The notes under the pieces: generated by a model
What the model was told of the DNA's origin: nothing
The model's input: only the letters and a program-made list of their open reading frames with translations
Database searches by the model: none
Program-made: the position numbers and the translations under genes
DNA from: a virus
IMG/VR virus record: IMGVR_UViG_3300025130_000027
Coordinates: 1 to 31,776 of that record
Direction: 5' to 3' (one strand)
DNA: 31,776 nt
Part shown: piece after piece, positions 1 through 9,049 of the stretch
How positions within the stretch are numbered: position 1 is the stretch's first letter
Layout: the number at the start of each line of letters is the position of its first letter

Positions 1-2
1 TA

Positions 3-431
3 TTAATCCGTGATCTAACTTTACGGGACGGTCAACAATCTTCATTTGCTACACGCATGAGTCAATCACAGATTGATCGAGTATTACCACTCTACAAAGA
101 CGCCAAGTTCTATGCAATGGAAGTTTGGGGTGGTGCGGTTCCCGACTCTGTTATGAGATACCTTAACGAAGACCCTTGGTATAGACTCGAGTCTATTAAA
201 AGTGTTATTGGAGATAGCAGTAAACTAACAGCCCTTTCACGAGGTCGTAATCTATTTGGATATACTCCTTACACAGATGAGATAATAGAAGGTTTCTGTA
301 AGAATTCGATAGAGTCAGGCCTTAGTATTATGAGAATATTTGATGCACTAAACGATGTTGATAATATTAAATCGACAATCAAGTATGTAAAAAAATATGG
401 AGGGATAGCTGATTGTGCAGTATGTTTATAA
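3..431 (+). CDS. Host carboxyltransferase (pyruvate carboxylase subunit B / oxaloacetate decarboxylase alpha type), 5' partial, cut by prophage
   Basis: The frame is open from the window edge (first full codon at 3) and ends at a TAA at 429 that the inserted DNA supplies. The protein starts with the HMGL/carboxyltransferase signature LIRDLTLRDGQQSSFATRM and continues with MEVWGGAVPDSVMRYL, LTALSRGRNLFGY and MRIFDALNDV, all typical of the TIM-barrel domain that moves CO2 from carboxybiotin to or from pyruvate. Members of this family normally run on past ADCAVCYT for hundreds of residues; here the match stops after ADCAVC. Only the first third or so of the barrel is encoded, so the product should be inactive. 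This is the insertion target. Whether the host uses it as an oxaloacetate decarboxylase or a pyruvate carboxylase subunit cannot be decided from this part. The sequence points to Bacteroidales. Confidence 0.9.
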   Translation, partial: LIRDLTLRDGQQSSFATRMSQSQIDRVLPLYKDAKFYAMEVWGGAVPDSVMRYLNEDPWYRLESIKSVIGDSSKLTALSRGRNLFGYTPYTDEIIEGFCKNSIESGLSIMRIFDALNDVDNIKSTIKYVKKYGGIADCAVCL

Positions 432-433
432 TC

Positions 434-515
434 GGGGAAACGAAATGATGCGATGGGGAAAACGAAACGTAGTTAAAGTCGTTAACATTTGAGGGAAGAG
501 GAAAACGAAATGATC
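434..515 (+). repeat. Three transposase-binding-type repeats at the prophage right end
   Basis: Three same-direction copies of a GRGGAAAACGAAAYG-like motif start at 434 (GGGGAAACGAAATGAT), 455 (GGGGAAAACGAAACG) and 498 (GAGGAAAACGAAATGATC). The starts are 21 and 43 bases apart, about two and four helical turns, so all three face the same side of the DNA. This resembles the R1-R2-R3 MuA sites at the Mu right end in number, direction and spacing. A small inverted repeat, GTTAA/TTAAC, lies between copies 2 and 3 (472-486). Function is inferred from position and pattern; matching copies at the left end cannot be checked here. Confidence 0.75.
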
Positions 516-535
516 TTTATTTTCTCCACACAATA

Positions 536-572
536 AACAAGAAGAGTTCCATTATTTGGAGCTCTTCTTGTT
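536..572. terminator. Hairpin terminator at the end of the late leftward transcript
   Basis: A 15-base inverted repeat (536-550 with 558-572, loop 551-557) lies just past the methylase stop codon, between the last phage gene and the end repeats. The plus-strand RNA pairs fully with one G-U wobble and is followed by TTTT. The minus-strand RNA has one C-A mismatch. It probably works in both directions and shields the phage end from transcription. Confidence 0.6.
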
Positions 573-593
573 TTAAAGGGTATTTAATTAGGA

Positions 594-1394
594 TTAGAAT
601 AGTGTTTGAGCTTTATTCAATTGATAGTTGCATACCATCCACTCCTCTTGTTTCCTTCTACTTGATCGTGATGCTGAGATTGTACGTTCAATTCGGTGTA
701 TTGTCCATCCATTTTTAACTGCATAGTCTTCAATCATCTCTAGAGGAAACATAGTAAGCATGAACTTACCTTTAATTCTCTCCAGGAGCCTTAAAAGATC
801 CTCCATAGACTTATCATTAAAAGATCCTTCATAATGGCCACAGTCACTATTTATGTAAGGTGGGTCAACGAAATGGAATGCCTCCTCTTTATCATAGCAC
901 TCAATAACTTTAAGAGCATCTCTATTTTCTATTGTTACTTTCTCTAAGCGATCACATAATAGCTGTGTAAATTCATCCTTAGCATTTTGGAGCTTCTTTG
1001 GCATACCACCACCAAGGTCATAGCCAAAGGACCCATCTAGTTTACTAGCAAAGCTCATTTTAGAGAGAGCCCAGACACTCCATGCTACTTCGGCTGGAGT
1101 AAAGAACATTGGATAATTATATATGTGTGCAGCATGGGTATGAATATCCCTTGTATGTAGAGTTTTATCAATCTCCTTTTTAAGTTCATCATATTGAGTT
1201 GCTGCAACTCTGTAGAATTGTATTAAGTTACGGTTTAAGTCATTTATTATTTCAGCATCAACAGGCTTCTTAGCAAAGAAAAGAGCTGCTCCACCGCAGA
1301 ATGCCTCTGTGTATAATTTATTATCTGGAATGAGTGGGAGAATGTGTTTAAGCATTGTTTGTTTTCCCCCATAATATGTAATAGGTGTCTTCAT
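594..1394 (-). CDS. D12-class DNA N6-adenine methyltransferase (Dam-like)
   Basis: A 266-residue protein with the full set of D12-class motifs: N-terminal YYGGK (7-11), the S-adenosylmethionine-binding EAFCGGAALFF (30-40) and the catalytic DPPY (177-180), followed by the usual YxG-containing loop (HYEG, 187-190). It should transfer a methyl group to adenine N6 in a short DNA site. The site cannot be read from sequence; GATC is common for the class. The length fits a complete enzyme. It is the last gene of the phage, next to the right end, and is separated from the upstream lipoprotein gene by a strong terminator, so it probably has its own weak promoter. No restriction nuclease is nearby, so protection of phage DNA against host restriction is the likeliest role. 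Mu likewise keeps its DNA-modification gene near the right end. Confidence 0.9.
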   Translation of the reverse strand: MKTPITYYGGKQTMLKHILPLIPDNKLYTEAFCGGAALFFAKKPVDAEIINDLNRNLIQFYRVAATQYDELKKEIDKTLHTRDIHTHAAHIYNYPMFFTPAEVAWSVWALSKMSFASKLDGSFGYDLGGGMPKKLQNAKDEFTQLLCDRLEKVTIENRDALKVIECYDKEEAFHFVDPPYINSDCGHYEGSFNDKSMEDLLRLLERIKGKFMLTMFPLEMIEDYAVKNGWTIHRIERTISASRSSRRKQEEWMVCNYQLNKAQTLF

Positions 1395-1432
1395 TATGTT
1401 TTTCTAAAAATAAGTGTCTTTGTTGTTACAAT

Positions 1433-1470
1433 AAAAAAAGTGTTGCTAACTTCTCAGTCAGCAACACTTT
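1433..1470 (-). terminator. Rho-independent terminator after the lipoprotein gene
   Basis: Arms at 1437-1450 and 1457-1470 with a six-base loop. On the minus strand the stem pairs along 14 bases with one G-U wobble and runs into a tract of seven T (1439-1433). It lies 18 bases past the lipoprotein stop codon and is oriented for minus-strand transcription. Confidence 0.8.
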
Positions 1471-1488
1471 GCCTAGTCTATATATCAA

Positions 1489-2067
1489 TTAATTTAAACC
1501 TTGTGACTTTAACGCCTCATAACCTTTGGCATCAATAGGCTTGAACGTATATTCGCTCTGAAGCAATCTTCTACACTCATCATAGTTCTCATTAGCAAAC
1601 TCTGCTTTGAGCTTCTTAGCTGTATCAAATAATATCTTTGTAGGGACATACGCAATCGTATCAAATTTATATCCTTCCTCATCATATCGTCTCATAATAA
1701 TAAGCTCTGTAGCCTCTGATAGAGCACCTAAAACGTATGGCCCATTCTCCGTATGTTGGTCAACTACCCACATATTACGTAGACAAAACTCTTTATTTAT
1801 GCGATCAATCTCCTCTTCTCTTAATCCTCCCCTACAGAAGATTCCTGACAAGGTCATACCCATCTCAAAATTACTTTGATCAAATATTGAATCTATCGAA
1901 TCTTGATAGCTTGTTATATCATCAAATATGATACTCCTTGTGTTAAACTCTGCTGCCTTGATGATTGCCGTGTCATACGGATTCAAACCATTCTTTGCTG
2001 ATTCCTCTTTACACGATACTGTTACGAGCATCAATAGAGAGATAATACCGATAATTAAATTTCTCAT
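1489..2067 (-). CDS. Phage-encoded lipoprotein of unknown function (moron)
   Basis: The start was chosen at 2067 because it gives a classic lipoprotein signal: MRNLIIGIISLLMLVTVSC, with lipobox V-T-V-S-C and the modified Cys at residue 19. The longer open frame to 2172 would overlap the fibre gene and bury this signal. The mature part (about 170 residues) is hydrophilic and starts KEES, rich in Asp/Glu and aromatics; I recognise no domain. It should be exported and lipid-anchored, in the outer or inner membrane. The gene has its own -7 box upstream (2091-2098) and its own terminator downstream (1433-1470), the layout of a moron expressed from the prophage independently of late genes. Lipoproteins in this setting often block superinfection or alter the host surface; that role is inference. 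Confidence 0.75.
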   Translation of the reverse strand: MRNLIIGIISLLMLVTVSCKEESAKNGLNPYDTAIIKAAEFNTRSIIFDDITSYQDSIDSIFDQSNFEMGMTLSGIFCRGGLREEEIDRINKEFCLRNMWVVDQHTENGPYVLGALSEATELIIMRRYDEEGYKFDTIAYVPTKILFDTAKKLKAEFANENYDECRRLLQSEYTFKPIDAKGYEALKSQGLN

Positions 2068-2090
2068 AATCTTTAGTTTGTTGTTTTTTA

Positions 2091-2098
2091 CAAATGTA
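2091..2098 (-). promoter_or_regulatory. Bacteroides-type -7 box for the lipoprotein gene
   Basis: The minus strand reads TACATTTG, matching the Bacteroidetes -7 consensus TAnnTTTG, 23 bases ahead of the chosen ATG. No clear TTTG -33 element is seen at the usual distance. It lies 10 bases past the fibre gene stop codon, as expected for an independently expressed gene added at the end of an operon. Confidence 0.5.
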
Positions 2099-2108
2099 TT
2101 AAAATATT

Positions 2109-4637
2109 TCATTGGGCGCGATATACCATAAATGAAAATGCAGCGTTCTCTAAATTCCCAGGAGAGTTCCATGAATAGACTTCAAAATAGTTACTGGATG
2201 TATTCCTGGAATTCAATGTTATCATATTATCACAACTCACACCCGTTAATTGCACAATATAATTACTCTTGCCACTCATATACGAAGGTAGTGTTATTCG
2301 ATACTTACCTGTACTAACTCTTGAGCAACTTGAATCATCCCCCAATTTACACTTAATCACACCATTAATATCCACTTCACCACCACATATTAATGCTGGT
2401 ATATTAGAATCTGGAGATACGAGACCTCTGAATATTAGGCTTATTTCTCCTGCCTGTTTAAGTAGCTTAAAGAATTTATTAGAGTTTACTCGGATAGACA
2501 TCCCATCTGATCCAAAGATCGTCTCATCATCAGTAGATATAAAACTAAACACTCCCCCAGATGGTGCTAGACTTGTTCTTGCCGAAGTTGGATACGCTCC
2601 CATAACATCATACTGACTCATTAAGTCATAATTAATTGTTGCAATTACTTCAGCTTTGATAGAGCCTTTGGGTAGTTTCTCCGAAAAGGAACTATTAATA
2701 TCTAAGTTAGTTGATTGATTATAGTTACCTTTTCCAAGGATATCCATATTGGCAGTTAAACAGTAGTGATTAATATCATTCAAATGTATTTCATTGATAA
2801 TGGTGCTACCTGTACTAAGGCGAACAAATACATTCACATTAACTTTAGCGTATGCTCCAGTATTGTTGATAACAGTTGCATCTGTAACAGATGTTGATAA
2901 CACCTCCTTTTGTTTGATATTTATATTGAATACCGAATCACCATTGTTAGTAAATGTATGTGTTAACAGTGTTCTTGTTATTGTTGAAGATGCACTCGTA
3001 CCAGATACACTTGCAGACCAAGATGAGCCATTAGATCCACCAGTGCTACTTTGCGATTGAGATGCAAAATTATCAATTGATTCCCCAGTAAATTTAACCT
3101 TATCAGCCCCCGATTTATCCTTAATTGTAATCAGATCTTTAGCAATCTGAAAACATCCAATAAGCCCAGACATTGCGACAAAAAAGCCACCCTTAGATAC
3201 TGCGAATAATGGCTTATCTGTTGAGGTCCCTTTGAAGTAATTCACAGCTTTACGATATGCATTTTTAACATCAGCAAAGAATGCCACTCCATCATCTTTA
3301 AGCCCAGACATACCAGCTACTATTTCGGATTCTGCAGTACCGTTACTATTCCTAACAGATACAACATTGGACATTATTAATCCACCTTGTATTGTGGTAT
3401 CACCCTGCATTGCCTCATGGAGGTAGTCAGTATCTTCGGGAGCAGACGAGTAGTCTGTATGTGTAATTCCTACTTCTACCTTTAATTCTTTGATTTGAAC
3501 CTCGTATAATTGCCCAGAATTATCAGTTCCTTGTAGCATAATAGCAAAAATATTTCCTTTTAATGGAACATTAAATACAAACTCAGTCCATTCACTTGTT
3601 GGATAGAATCTTACTAAGCTACCATAAGCTGCAGTATTAGTAATACTACAACTATGTAATGTTCCTTCACCTGACTTGATGACTCGAGCGAAGAATCTAA
3701 CAATACAGGAATCTACAAACTTAGTCAATTGACAATATGAGTTTTGCCATCCATTTTTTGCAGACAAAACAATACATCTCTCAATAGAATCGTAGTATGG
3801 AGGTATATTACTCCAACCTCCACCTTTCCAATAATCACTCTGAGGTGGAGTATTGGTATACCTTACAAGATTCCTTCCAGGTAGTACTTCTACAGCCCCT
3901 TGAATTGTTTGCTCTATAGTTTTTCCATTAGTAAAAACAATTCCTCCAGAAGGAGACTTAATAGTACCATCAGGAGTTAATTCTAGGTTTGTACCTGTGT
4001 GCTTTATGCAACTCCCTGTAAGTAACCACCGTTTATTAACATCATCACCTACAGCTATTCCTTGAGTCCCTAGAATATCAATCCAAGCTTTATCAGCCAA
4101 CAACACTTGAGTAGCAACATTAATGAACTCATTGAAGTCTTCCCATTGAGATGATACAAATGATGAGCCTGAGGTGTGAGTCGTTTTAGCAATATATTTA
4201 TTCTTGTTATATATAACTGTATCCCTATACCTGGTATCATTTAAGTACTGAGTTCTAGCTGCCCACTCTCCTCGAGGACGTAGTATAGCTCCCGATAGCC
4301 CTATATCACCATCAGATACAATTAGAGTATTATCATTAGCTACTTGAGTGTTGCTAACAATTAGTTCCCACCTCAAAAGTTTATCTGTGGACTTAATCGA
4401 ATAGCTTGTCCCAGCAGAATATGAGTATGCAATATCCCCATTTCCACCATATAGTTTGATGGTGGCATTGGATATCTCCTCTCGTGAATTACCAATGCTT
4501 TTGTAGGCTCGAGCACTTACACTTGAGGGTATAAGTGCTCCTGCAGATGTTTTTTTAACAAGCTTATCAGATATTACTAATTCATAATTCTCTGCTATTC
4601 GTTTGATTGTAAAATTACCTTGTGCAATTAGAGCCAT
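2109..4637 (-). CDS. Tail fibre / receptor-binding-type protein
   Basis: An 842-residue protein, the most distal of the tail genes. It starts MALIAQGNFTIKRI, nearly the same as the start of the neighbouring 353-residue tail protein, which suggests a shared docking segment on the tail tip. Residues about 120-170 (GEWAARTQYLNDTRYRDTV ... Y) look like a small carbohydrate-binding module of the W-Y-x-V-Y-x-G type. Then comes a jelly-roll-like stretch (about 255-400), a segment naming S/T-G-rich repeats and a low-complexity Ser/Gly linker at about 525-550 (QSQSSTGGSNGSSWSASVSG), then a beta-rich C-terminus. This fits a long fibre that binds surface glycans. There is no obvious chaperone gene after it and no diversity-generating template repeat or reverse transcriptase. 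Assignment rests on position, size and composition more than on a named family. Confidence 0.7.
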   Translation of the reverse strand: MALIAQGNFTIKRIAENYELVISDKLVKKTSAGALIPSSVSARAYKSIGNSREEISNATIKLYGGNGDIAYSYSAGTSYSIKSTDKLLRWELIVSNTQVANDNTLIVSDGDIGLSGAILRPRGEWAARTQYLNDTRYRDTVIYNKNKYIAKTTHTSGSSFVSSQWEDFNEFINVATQVLLADKAWIDILGTQGIAVGDDVNKRWLLTGSCIKHTGTNLELTPDGTIKSPSGGIVFTNGKTIEQTIQGAVEVLPGRNLVRYTNTPPQSDYWKGGGWSNIPPYYDSIERCIVLSAKNGWQNSYCQLTKFVDSCIVRFFARVIKSGEGTLHSCSITNTAAYGSLVRFYPTSEWTEFVFNVPLKGNIFAIMLQGTDNSGQLYEVQIKELKVEVGITHTDYSSAPEDTDYLHEAMQGDTTIQGGLIMSNVVSVRNSNGTAESEIVAGMSGLKDDGVAFFADVKNAYRKAVNYFKGTSTDKPLFAVSKGGFFVAMSGLIGCFQIAKDLITIKDKSGADKVKFTGESIDNFASQSQSSTGGSNGSSWSASVSGTSASSTITRTLLTHTFTNNGDSVFNINIKQKEVLSTSVTDATVINNTGAYAKVNVNVFVRLSTGSTIINEIHLNDINHYCLTANMDILGKGNYNQSTNLDINSSFSEKLPKGSIKAEVIATINYDLMSQYDVMGAYPTSARTSLAPSGGVFSFISTDDETIFGSDGMSIRVNSNKFFKLLKQAGEISLIFRGLVSPDSNIPALICGGEVDINGVIKCKLGDDSSCSRVSTGKYRITLPSYMSGKSNYIVQLTGVSCDNMITLNSRNTSSNYFEVYSWNSPGNLENAAFSFMVYRAQ

Positions 4638-4650
4638 ATGTGTTAATTAT

Positions 4651-5712
4651 TTATCCGTTGAGTTCAGCCCCAAAGACTGTTTGATATTGATCCAATAGAT
4701 CAGCCTCTGCAATTACCAGATCACGTCCTGTTTTATAGCCAGAGGTTCCCCATGTAGAGTCTAGAGCTCCTGCTGCTGTGAATCTAAAGTACCTGGCTGT
4801 TTTACCTGTAAAAAATGAATCTGGCATTTTAGTAGCCCCTTGATATATGTTAATCTTAGCCGTAATAGTCATACCTGTTGCTACACCATCACCTTTAGCC
4901 AAGTCAACATCTAGTCTGTATGGATCAGATAGATCAGTAAAACTTATAATATCAGTTACAGTTTTATTATACGTAGAAGAAGAGGTGTCAGTGTCTTTAA
5001 CATCACACTTGAATGAAGCATAATTTAGTACTGCAGAGGATGGTATTGTGATAGTGTTAGTCGTATAACCAGTAATTCCATATGTTGAGGCATTACTTGA
5101 GGTAAGGGTAACCCATGTACCACTTTGATTAATTGACCAAGCGTAAGTCACATTGGTATTGTCAATTGTCGATCCACGCCACATATCGCAACGAGCTTTA
5201 AGAGAAGCTACTTCATTATTCTTAAAGATTATACCATCAGGAGCTGTACATACTGCAATGATAGATGCTCCTGAATTACTCACCTTGGTAAATGCAATCT
5301 TCTGAGCTACGGGAAGCTCCTGTAGTGTAATTGGTTGAACATAGATAGCTGAACACTCAATATTTAGCTGTTGATCAGCAGTCATATTTTTATTGATTGT
5401 CAATGTGTATGGATGTGCTGAGGCAGCTGTTGCTCCATATGTTGAGTTAGTCCCTGTTATGGTCGTCCCATTGATTTTCCATACCACAGAGCCTGCTTTA
5501 AACTTTGAAGTCTGATTCCCTGTCTCACCACTAATCTGAAGATCTGGTGTTATCACCAAAGCATTACTAGCAGCAGCATAGTTGGGAACATAAGTACTAG
5601 GATCTGGAGTAAATATCTGCGTAGAGGGATGATTAGAGTTGAGAAAGAAGTTCATTGTCTTCCCATCAACAAGTCTACGAATCGTGAATTGTGATTGAGC
5701 TAATGTAGCCAT
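4651..5712 (-). CDS. Tail protein with Ig-like domains
   Basis: A 353-residue, Thr/Ser/Asn-rich, beta-strand-rich protein. Its N-terminus MATLAQSQFTIRRL matches that of the downstream fibre protein (MALIAQGNFTIKRI). It holds two or three Ig-like stretches; one contains the typical YAWSINQSGTWVTL core and another the ITIPSSAVLNYASFKC strand pair with the tyrosine-corner-like pattern. Such domains decorate tail tips and often bind host glycans weakly. It lies between the tail-tip protein and the fibre, 11 and 13 bases from its neighbours, so it is in the same transcript. It is likely a tail-tip adaptor or short fibre. No enzymatic motif is seen. Confidence 0.65.
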   Translation of the reverse strand: MATLAQSQFTIRRLVDGKTMNFFLNSNHPSTQIFTPDPSTYVPNYAAASNALVITPDLQISGETGNQTSKFKAGSVVWKINGTTITGTNSTYGATAASAHPYTLTINKNMTADQQLNIECSAIYVQPITLQELPVAQKIAFTKVSNSGASIIAVCTAPDGIIFKNNEVASLKARCDMWRGSTIDNTNVTYAWSINQSGTWVTLTSSNASTYGITGYTTNTITIPSSAVLNYASFKCDVKDTDTSSSTYNKTVTDIISFTDLSDPYRLDVDLAKGDGVATGMTITAKINIYQGATKMPDSFFTGKTARYFRFTAAGALDSTWGTSGYKTGRDLVIAEADLLDQYQTVFGAELNG

Positions 5713-5723
5713 GATTATATGAG

Positions 5724-8543
5724 TTAAATTGTTAATAATAATATTCCATTATTTGAGAATACTTTAAGTCTAATCGTTGTGTCACCTATCAAGTCACCTT
5801 GATTTAATTCTAGAGTATTTCCAATACCTCTATGAGTATCATTCCAGGTACTATCAGAAGGATCACCTGTAGATCTTAACCAGTGAAAACAAGAGTCATC
5901 TAAGCTATCAGTGATATCCTGTGTACCATATAGCACCCTAACAGTAGTTGTTGAGCTGTATGACTGCCCCTCTCGATAATATCCTGCACTATCTGTTTGA
6001 TCAAGGATAGCAGAGTAAGTACTCTCTCCATTAACAGCAGACCTAAGCCAATCGGTTGCTGTAATATTAGGCTCTTGAACTGTTTCTTGACTTATACATA
6101 TCCATCGACTCCCCATATGAGTTACCTCATCGTAATAATAGTACCGTCCAGCTTCCCAGAGACCTTTGAATGCAGGCACAGGAACCTCCGTTACTCCATC
6201 TTGAGATAACTGTTTAATTGTACCTGTCATATAAATCCTATTTAGATATGCACTATATCCATTCATATCTAACCCATGCTCAGTCTTTAGATTGGAAAGG
6301 TCCCCCAACTGCATCATTATATTTGATAGTTGAATATCCCAATCATTAACATTAGCTAGGTAACGCTTATAATTTCTAGCCTCATAACATGATTGTTGTC
6401 GTGACTTATTAGTGAAGTTTCCATATGCAATGAAAGACATTGTCATTTGTGGGTGTATAGAATAACCAGATCTAAGTACATACTTAAACGTGTCATTACT
6501 TAATTTTTCAGCTATTCTAAAGTATACCGTGGAGAAGCCTGAGCTGGTATGATATATTGCCTTACATATATCATCGACATCAATACTTGCAAGTTCACCC
6601 TCCTCTAGCTTAATAGTAATTGTCTGCTTATTAGTATCAACACTTTTTATAAGTCCTGCTCCTGGGCCACGCCAACTCTCACCTGCTATTACTTGAACCC
6701 TATTGTAACGAAACTCAGCAGCTTCAAGGAATTGACGAATAATTAAACTATTCATCTCAGCATCACCACTGTTATTAATTGAGAATCCATGTCCAGAAGC
6801 TCCTCCTGCGAATGATGTTGAGCGGATCAGCTTGGCAGTGATGTTGTCGGACTTGAGCAAATCAACAACAGCATCTCTGATTGTAGCTCTGGATGAATCA
6901 ATATCATCCGCCGTCAGCGTATTGATTGCCCCAATTATTGAAACAAGGCTGTTAATTTCCGCTTCGCCTTTGACTTTGATATCGGAAAGAAAATCTATTA
7001 TTCCCGATACTTTATCACCCTTTTTGTTGATGAATTGCTGTAATGAACGAAGCGCTGAGAATACGTTGTAATTACTTGGATCCGTTTCGTCCCATGACTT
7101 GATCACCTCAAGATATTTAGGGTTCATGTAGTCCGAAACAACCCGCTTGAGCTCCTCGATACTCCCTGTAATATTCTCCATTTTGGATTGGCCAACAAAC
7201 GCTGAACAGTCAATATCTACTTTATAAGGGTTGTTTAGCTTTCTAGTGATCGATACGACTCTTGTGTCTCGATGCCCGGAGAAATATTGATCCGAACGAA
7301 GGCGGATGCGTGATCCCACCTTTAAACGGATATTATTCTCCATGAAATGGATATAGTCGGACGATGCCTTATAAACCGACATATCTTCACTGTACTTTGC
7401 AATGAATGCATCTACAGCCGTTTTATATTCATTCTCTGCCAGAGTATAGTATTCATCCGGCATAGTGATATTGTAAAGGATATACTGATCACCTACGCGC
7501 GGGATCATGCTTGATCCGGGCAACTGAGACTCTTCCGTCGGGTATACATTGATGATCTCAAACTCTTTGGTCGTTGAATTGTAGTTACACTCAAAGTCTC
7601 TGCCGTTTAGCGTTCCGGATTGGAAAACGATGTTTTTAACAAGTCCGGGTAATTCGTATTTGTTCGGATCAAAGTCCAAAGAGGAATCTTTGAAGTGATA
7701 TACCTTACGTGCAATGCCTTCGATTTTACGATCTTCTACACGAACCTCACTTACCACTCCTGTGCGTCTGGGATAGATATGAGAGAATGCATTCTCTTCG
7801 TATGCCTCGTATAATCCGTAATGCATGTTTTTTTCGACATATTTGGATTTATCCGGAAGCTGTAAACGTGAATAACCGTACTTAGTCTTATCTATGTTGC
7901 GCGTGGATCCGAGCGGAATCAAACGCGTAAAGAACCGAACATTATCATTCGATGATGGAGTAAGCGATGTTAATCCGGATTGGTATCCCAGTTCTACACG
8001 TTCATCGCGTTCGCATTTGGTCAGGTTAAAGTAATCCCCATCAAACCACCATTCGGTTTCAAATGCTTCAGCTATGAGCTTGGCGGCTTCAGAGCACATG
8101 ACACCTTTATAGTCGATCGTTTTATATTGATCCGTATCGATCACGTTTCCGATCTTAATGGATAAACCCAATCGATTGAGGTTATCAACCAGCTTTGTTA
8201 CGTGATCCAGAGCGCTGCCGTCCAAAGTAAAGTTTGATTCAAAAGCACCATCGGTTAGATTGACCATCAACACTCGTTTTAAATAACCCTCAAAGCCGTA
8301 AAGCTTCGGAGAGTATTCATAGGAGAGTGTGCTTTTTTGAACAGGCTGATAATTTTCCGCGATCAGATACTTATCCCCGTCAAAGATGGCATAATCCCCC
8401 ACCTGAAGCTCACGATAATCCGGATGAGAGAACGTAAGGTTCATTACGCTTTCACCCATAAGATCATGCTTCAGAGTTGAGTTATCCGAAGGCGATACTT
8501 CGAATAGGATTTCACCTGTTTTATTATAGAAAATAAGTGCCAT
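5724..8543 (-). CDS. Tail-tip / tail-associated (Tal-like) hub protein with C-terminal carbohydrate-binding segment
   Basis: A 939-residue protein directly after the distal tail gene, the position of the siphovirus Tal/prophage endopeptidase-tail protein. The first 450 residues have the hub-like layout (FDGDKYLIAENYQPVQKS, VGSRIRLRSDQYFSG, YKVDIDCSAF). The middle (about 500-570) is a helical linker. The C-terminus (about 790-830) carries GLWEAGRYYYYDEVTHMGS, a W-Y-D-V-x-G type sugar-binding module like the one in the fibre. Base composition changes within this gene at about 6.8 kb: the N-terminal two thirds match the GC-richer tail module and the C-terminal third matches the AT-richer fibre genes. 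This suggests recombination that swaps the host-range part of the tip. No clear peptidase active site was found. Confidence 0.75.
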   Translation of the reverse strand: MALIFYNKTGEILFEVSPSDNSTLKHDLMGESVMNLTFSHPDYRELQVGDYAIFDGDKYLIAENYQPVQKSTLSYEYSPKLYGFEGYLKRVLMVNLTDGAFESNFTLDGSALDHVTKLVDNLNRLGLSIKIGNVIDTDQYKTIDYKGVMCSEAAKLIAEAFETEWWFDGDYFNLTKCERDERVELGYQSGLTSLTPSSNDNVRFFTRLIPLGSTRNIDKTKYGYSRLQLPDKSKYVEKNMHYGLYEAYEENAFSHIYPRRTGVVSEVRVEDRKIEGIARKVYHFKDSSLDFDPNKYELPGLVKNIVFQSGTLNGRDFECNYNSTTKEFEIINVYPTEESQLPGSSMIPRVGDQYILYNITMPDEYYTLAENEYKTAVDAFIAKYSEDMSVYKASSDYIHFMENNIRLKVGSRIRLRSDQYFSGHRDTRVVSITRKLNNPYKVDIDCSAFVGQSKMENITGSIEELKRVVSDYMNPKYLEVIKSWDETDPSNYNVFSALRSLQQFINKKGDKVSGIIDFLSDIKVKGEAEINSLVSIIGAINTLTADDIDSSRATIRDAVVDLLKSDNITAKLIRSTSFAGGASGHGFSINNSGDAEMNSLIIRQFLEAAEFRYNRVQVIAGESWRGPGAGLIKSVDTNKQTITIKLEEGELASIDVDDICKAIYHTSSGFSTVYFRIAEKLSNDTFKYVLRSGYSIHPQMTMSFIAYGNFTNKSRQQSCYEARNYKRYLANVNDWDIQLSNIMMQLGDLSNLKTEHGLDMNGYSAYLNRIYMTGTIKQLSQDGVTEVPVPAFKGLWEAGRYYYYDEVTHMGSRWICISQETVQEPNITATDWLRSAVNGESTYSAILDQTDSAGYYREGQSYSSTTTVRVLYGTQDITDSLDDSCFHWLRSTGDPSDSTWNDTHRGIGNTLELNQGDLIGDTTIRLKVFSNNGILLLTI

Positions 8544-8585
8544 ATCTTTGTTTTTTAATGCCGTTCAAATGCTGTTTAAATGCTT

Positions 8586-9029
8586 TTAAATCGTGGGTTC
8601 AGGCTCTCGGAGCGTTATCTGTATCTTACCCGCTACATAACCATCAAAACTCGTTAAATGGTCGTATCCTTTGCAGGCCTTGTAATGCATGCGAAAGGTT
8701 AGAGCAATCTCCGGGAGTCGGAGGTTTAGCCAGCCGGATCGGATAAAATCCAGAAAAGCCCGGTAACGTCTGAACCACTCGGCTGACGTGTCCGCTACAA
8801 TAGCCAGCTTGAGTGTCACATCGCGCGGTTCTCGTTTAACTGATATCGATGCAGGAAGACTTTCCCCGTTTCTCTCCGGGTAACTGACCGCTTCGAGCGT
8901 TTTCCCGTCCGATGGTCTGAGCAATGCGGAGTAGTTCGTTTGATCTTCCGGCTTATCCTCACAGAGATACACACCGTATGTCTTATATACGTCCACATCG
9001 TTGATAAAGAATAGTCCGTCCAGTATCAT
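8586..9029 (-). CDS. Distal tail-type protein (position-based)
   Basis: A 147-residue protein between the tape measure and the tail-tip hub, where siphoviruses encode the distal tail protein (Dit) that forms the ring joining tube to tip. It starts MILDGLFFINDVDVYKTYGV and contains SVKREPRDVTLKLAIV and the YRAFLDFIRSGWLNLRLPE stretch, a beta-strand pattern like the N-terminal domain of Dit proteins. It is shorter than full-length Dit (often over 200), so only the ring-forming domain would be present. Family assignment rests on order and weak pattern only. Confidence 0.6.
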   Translation of the reverse strand: MILDGLFFINDVDVYKTYGVYLCEDKPEDQTNYSALLRPSDGKTLEAVSYPERNGESLPASISVKREPRDVTLKLAIVADTSAEWFRRYRAFLDFIRSGWLNLRLPEIALTFRMHYKACKGYDHLTSFDGYVAGKIQITLREPEPTI

Positions 9030-9049
9030 AGTTGTTTGTTTGTCAGTGA

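Noticed and set aside
2109-8543. Diversity-generating retroelement acting on the tail fibre genes
   Set aside because: Some transposable Bacteroides phages carry one, but no reverse transcriptase, accessory gene or template/variable repeat pair is visible in this window.
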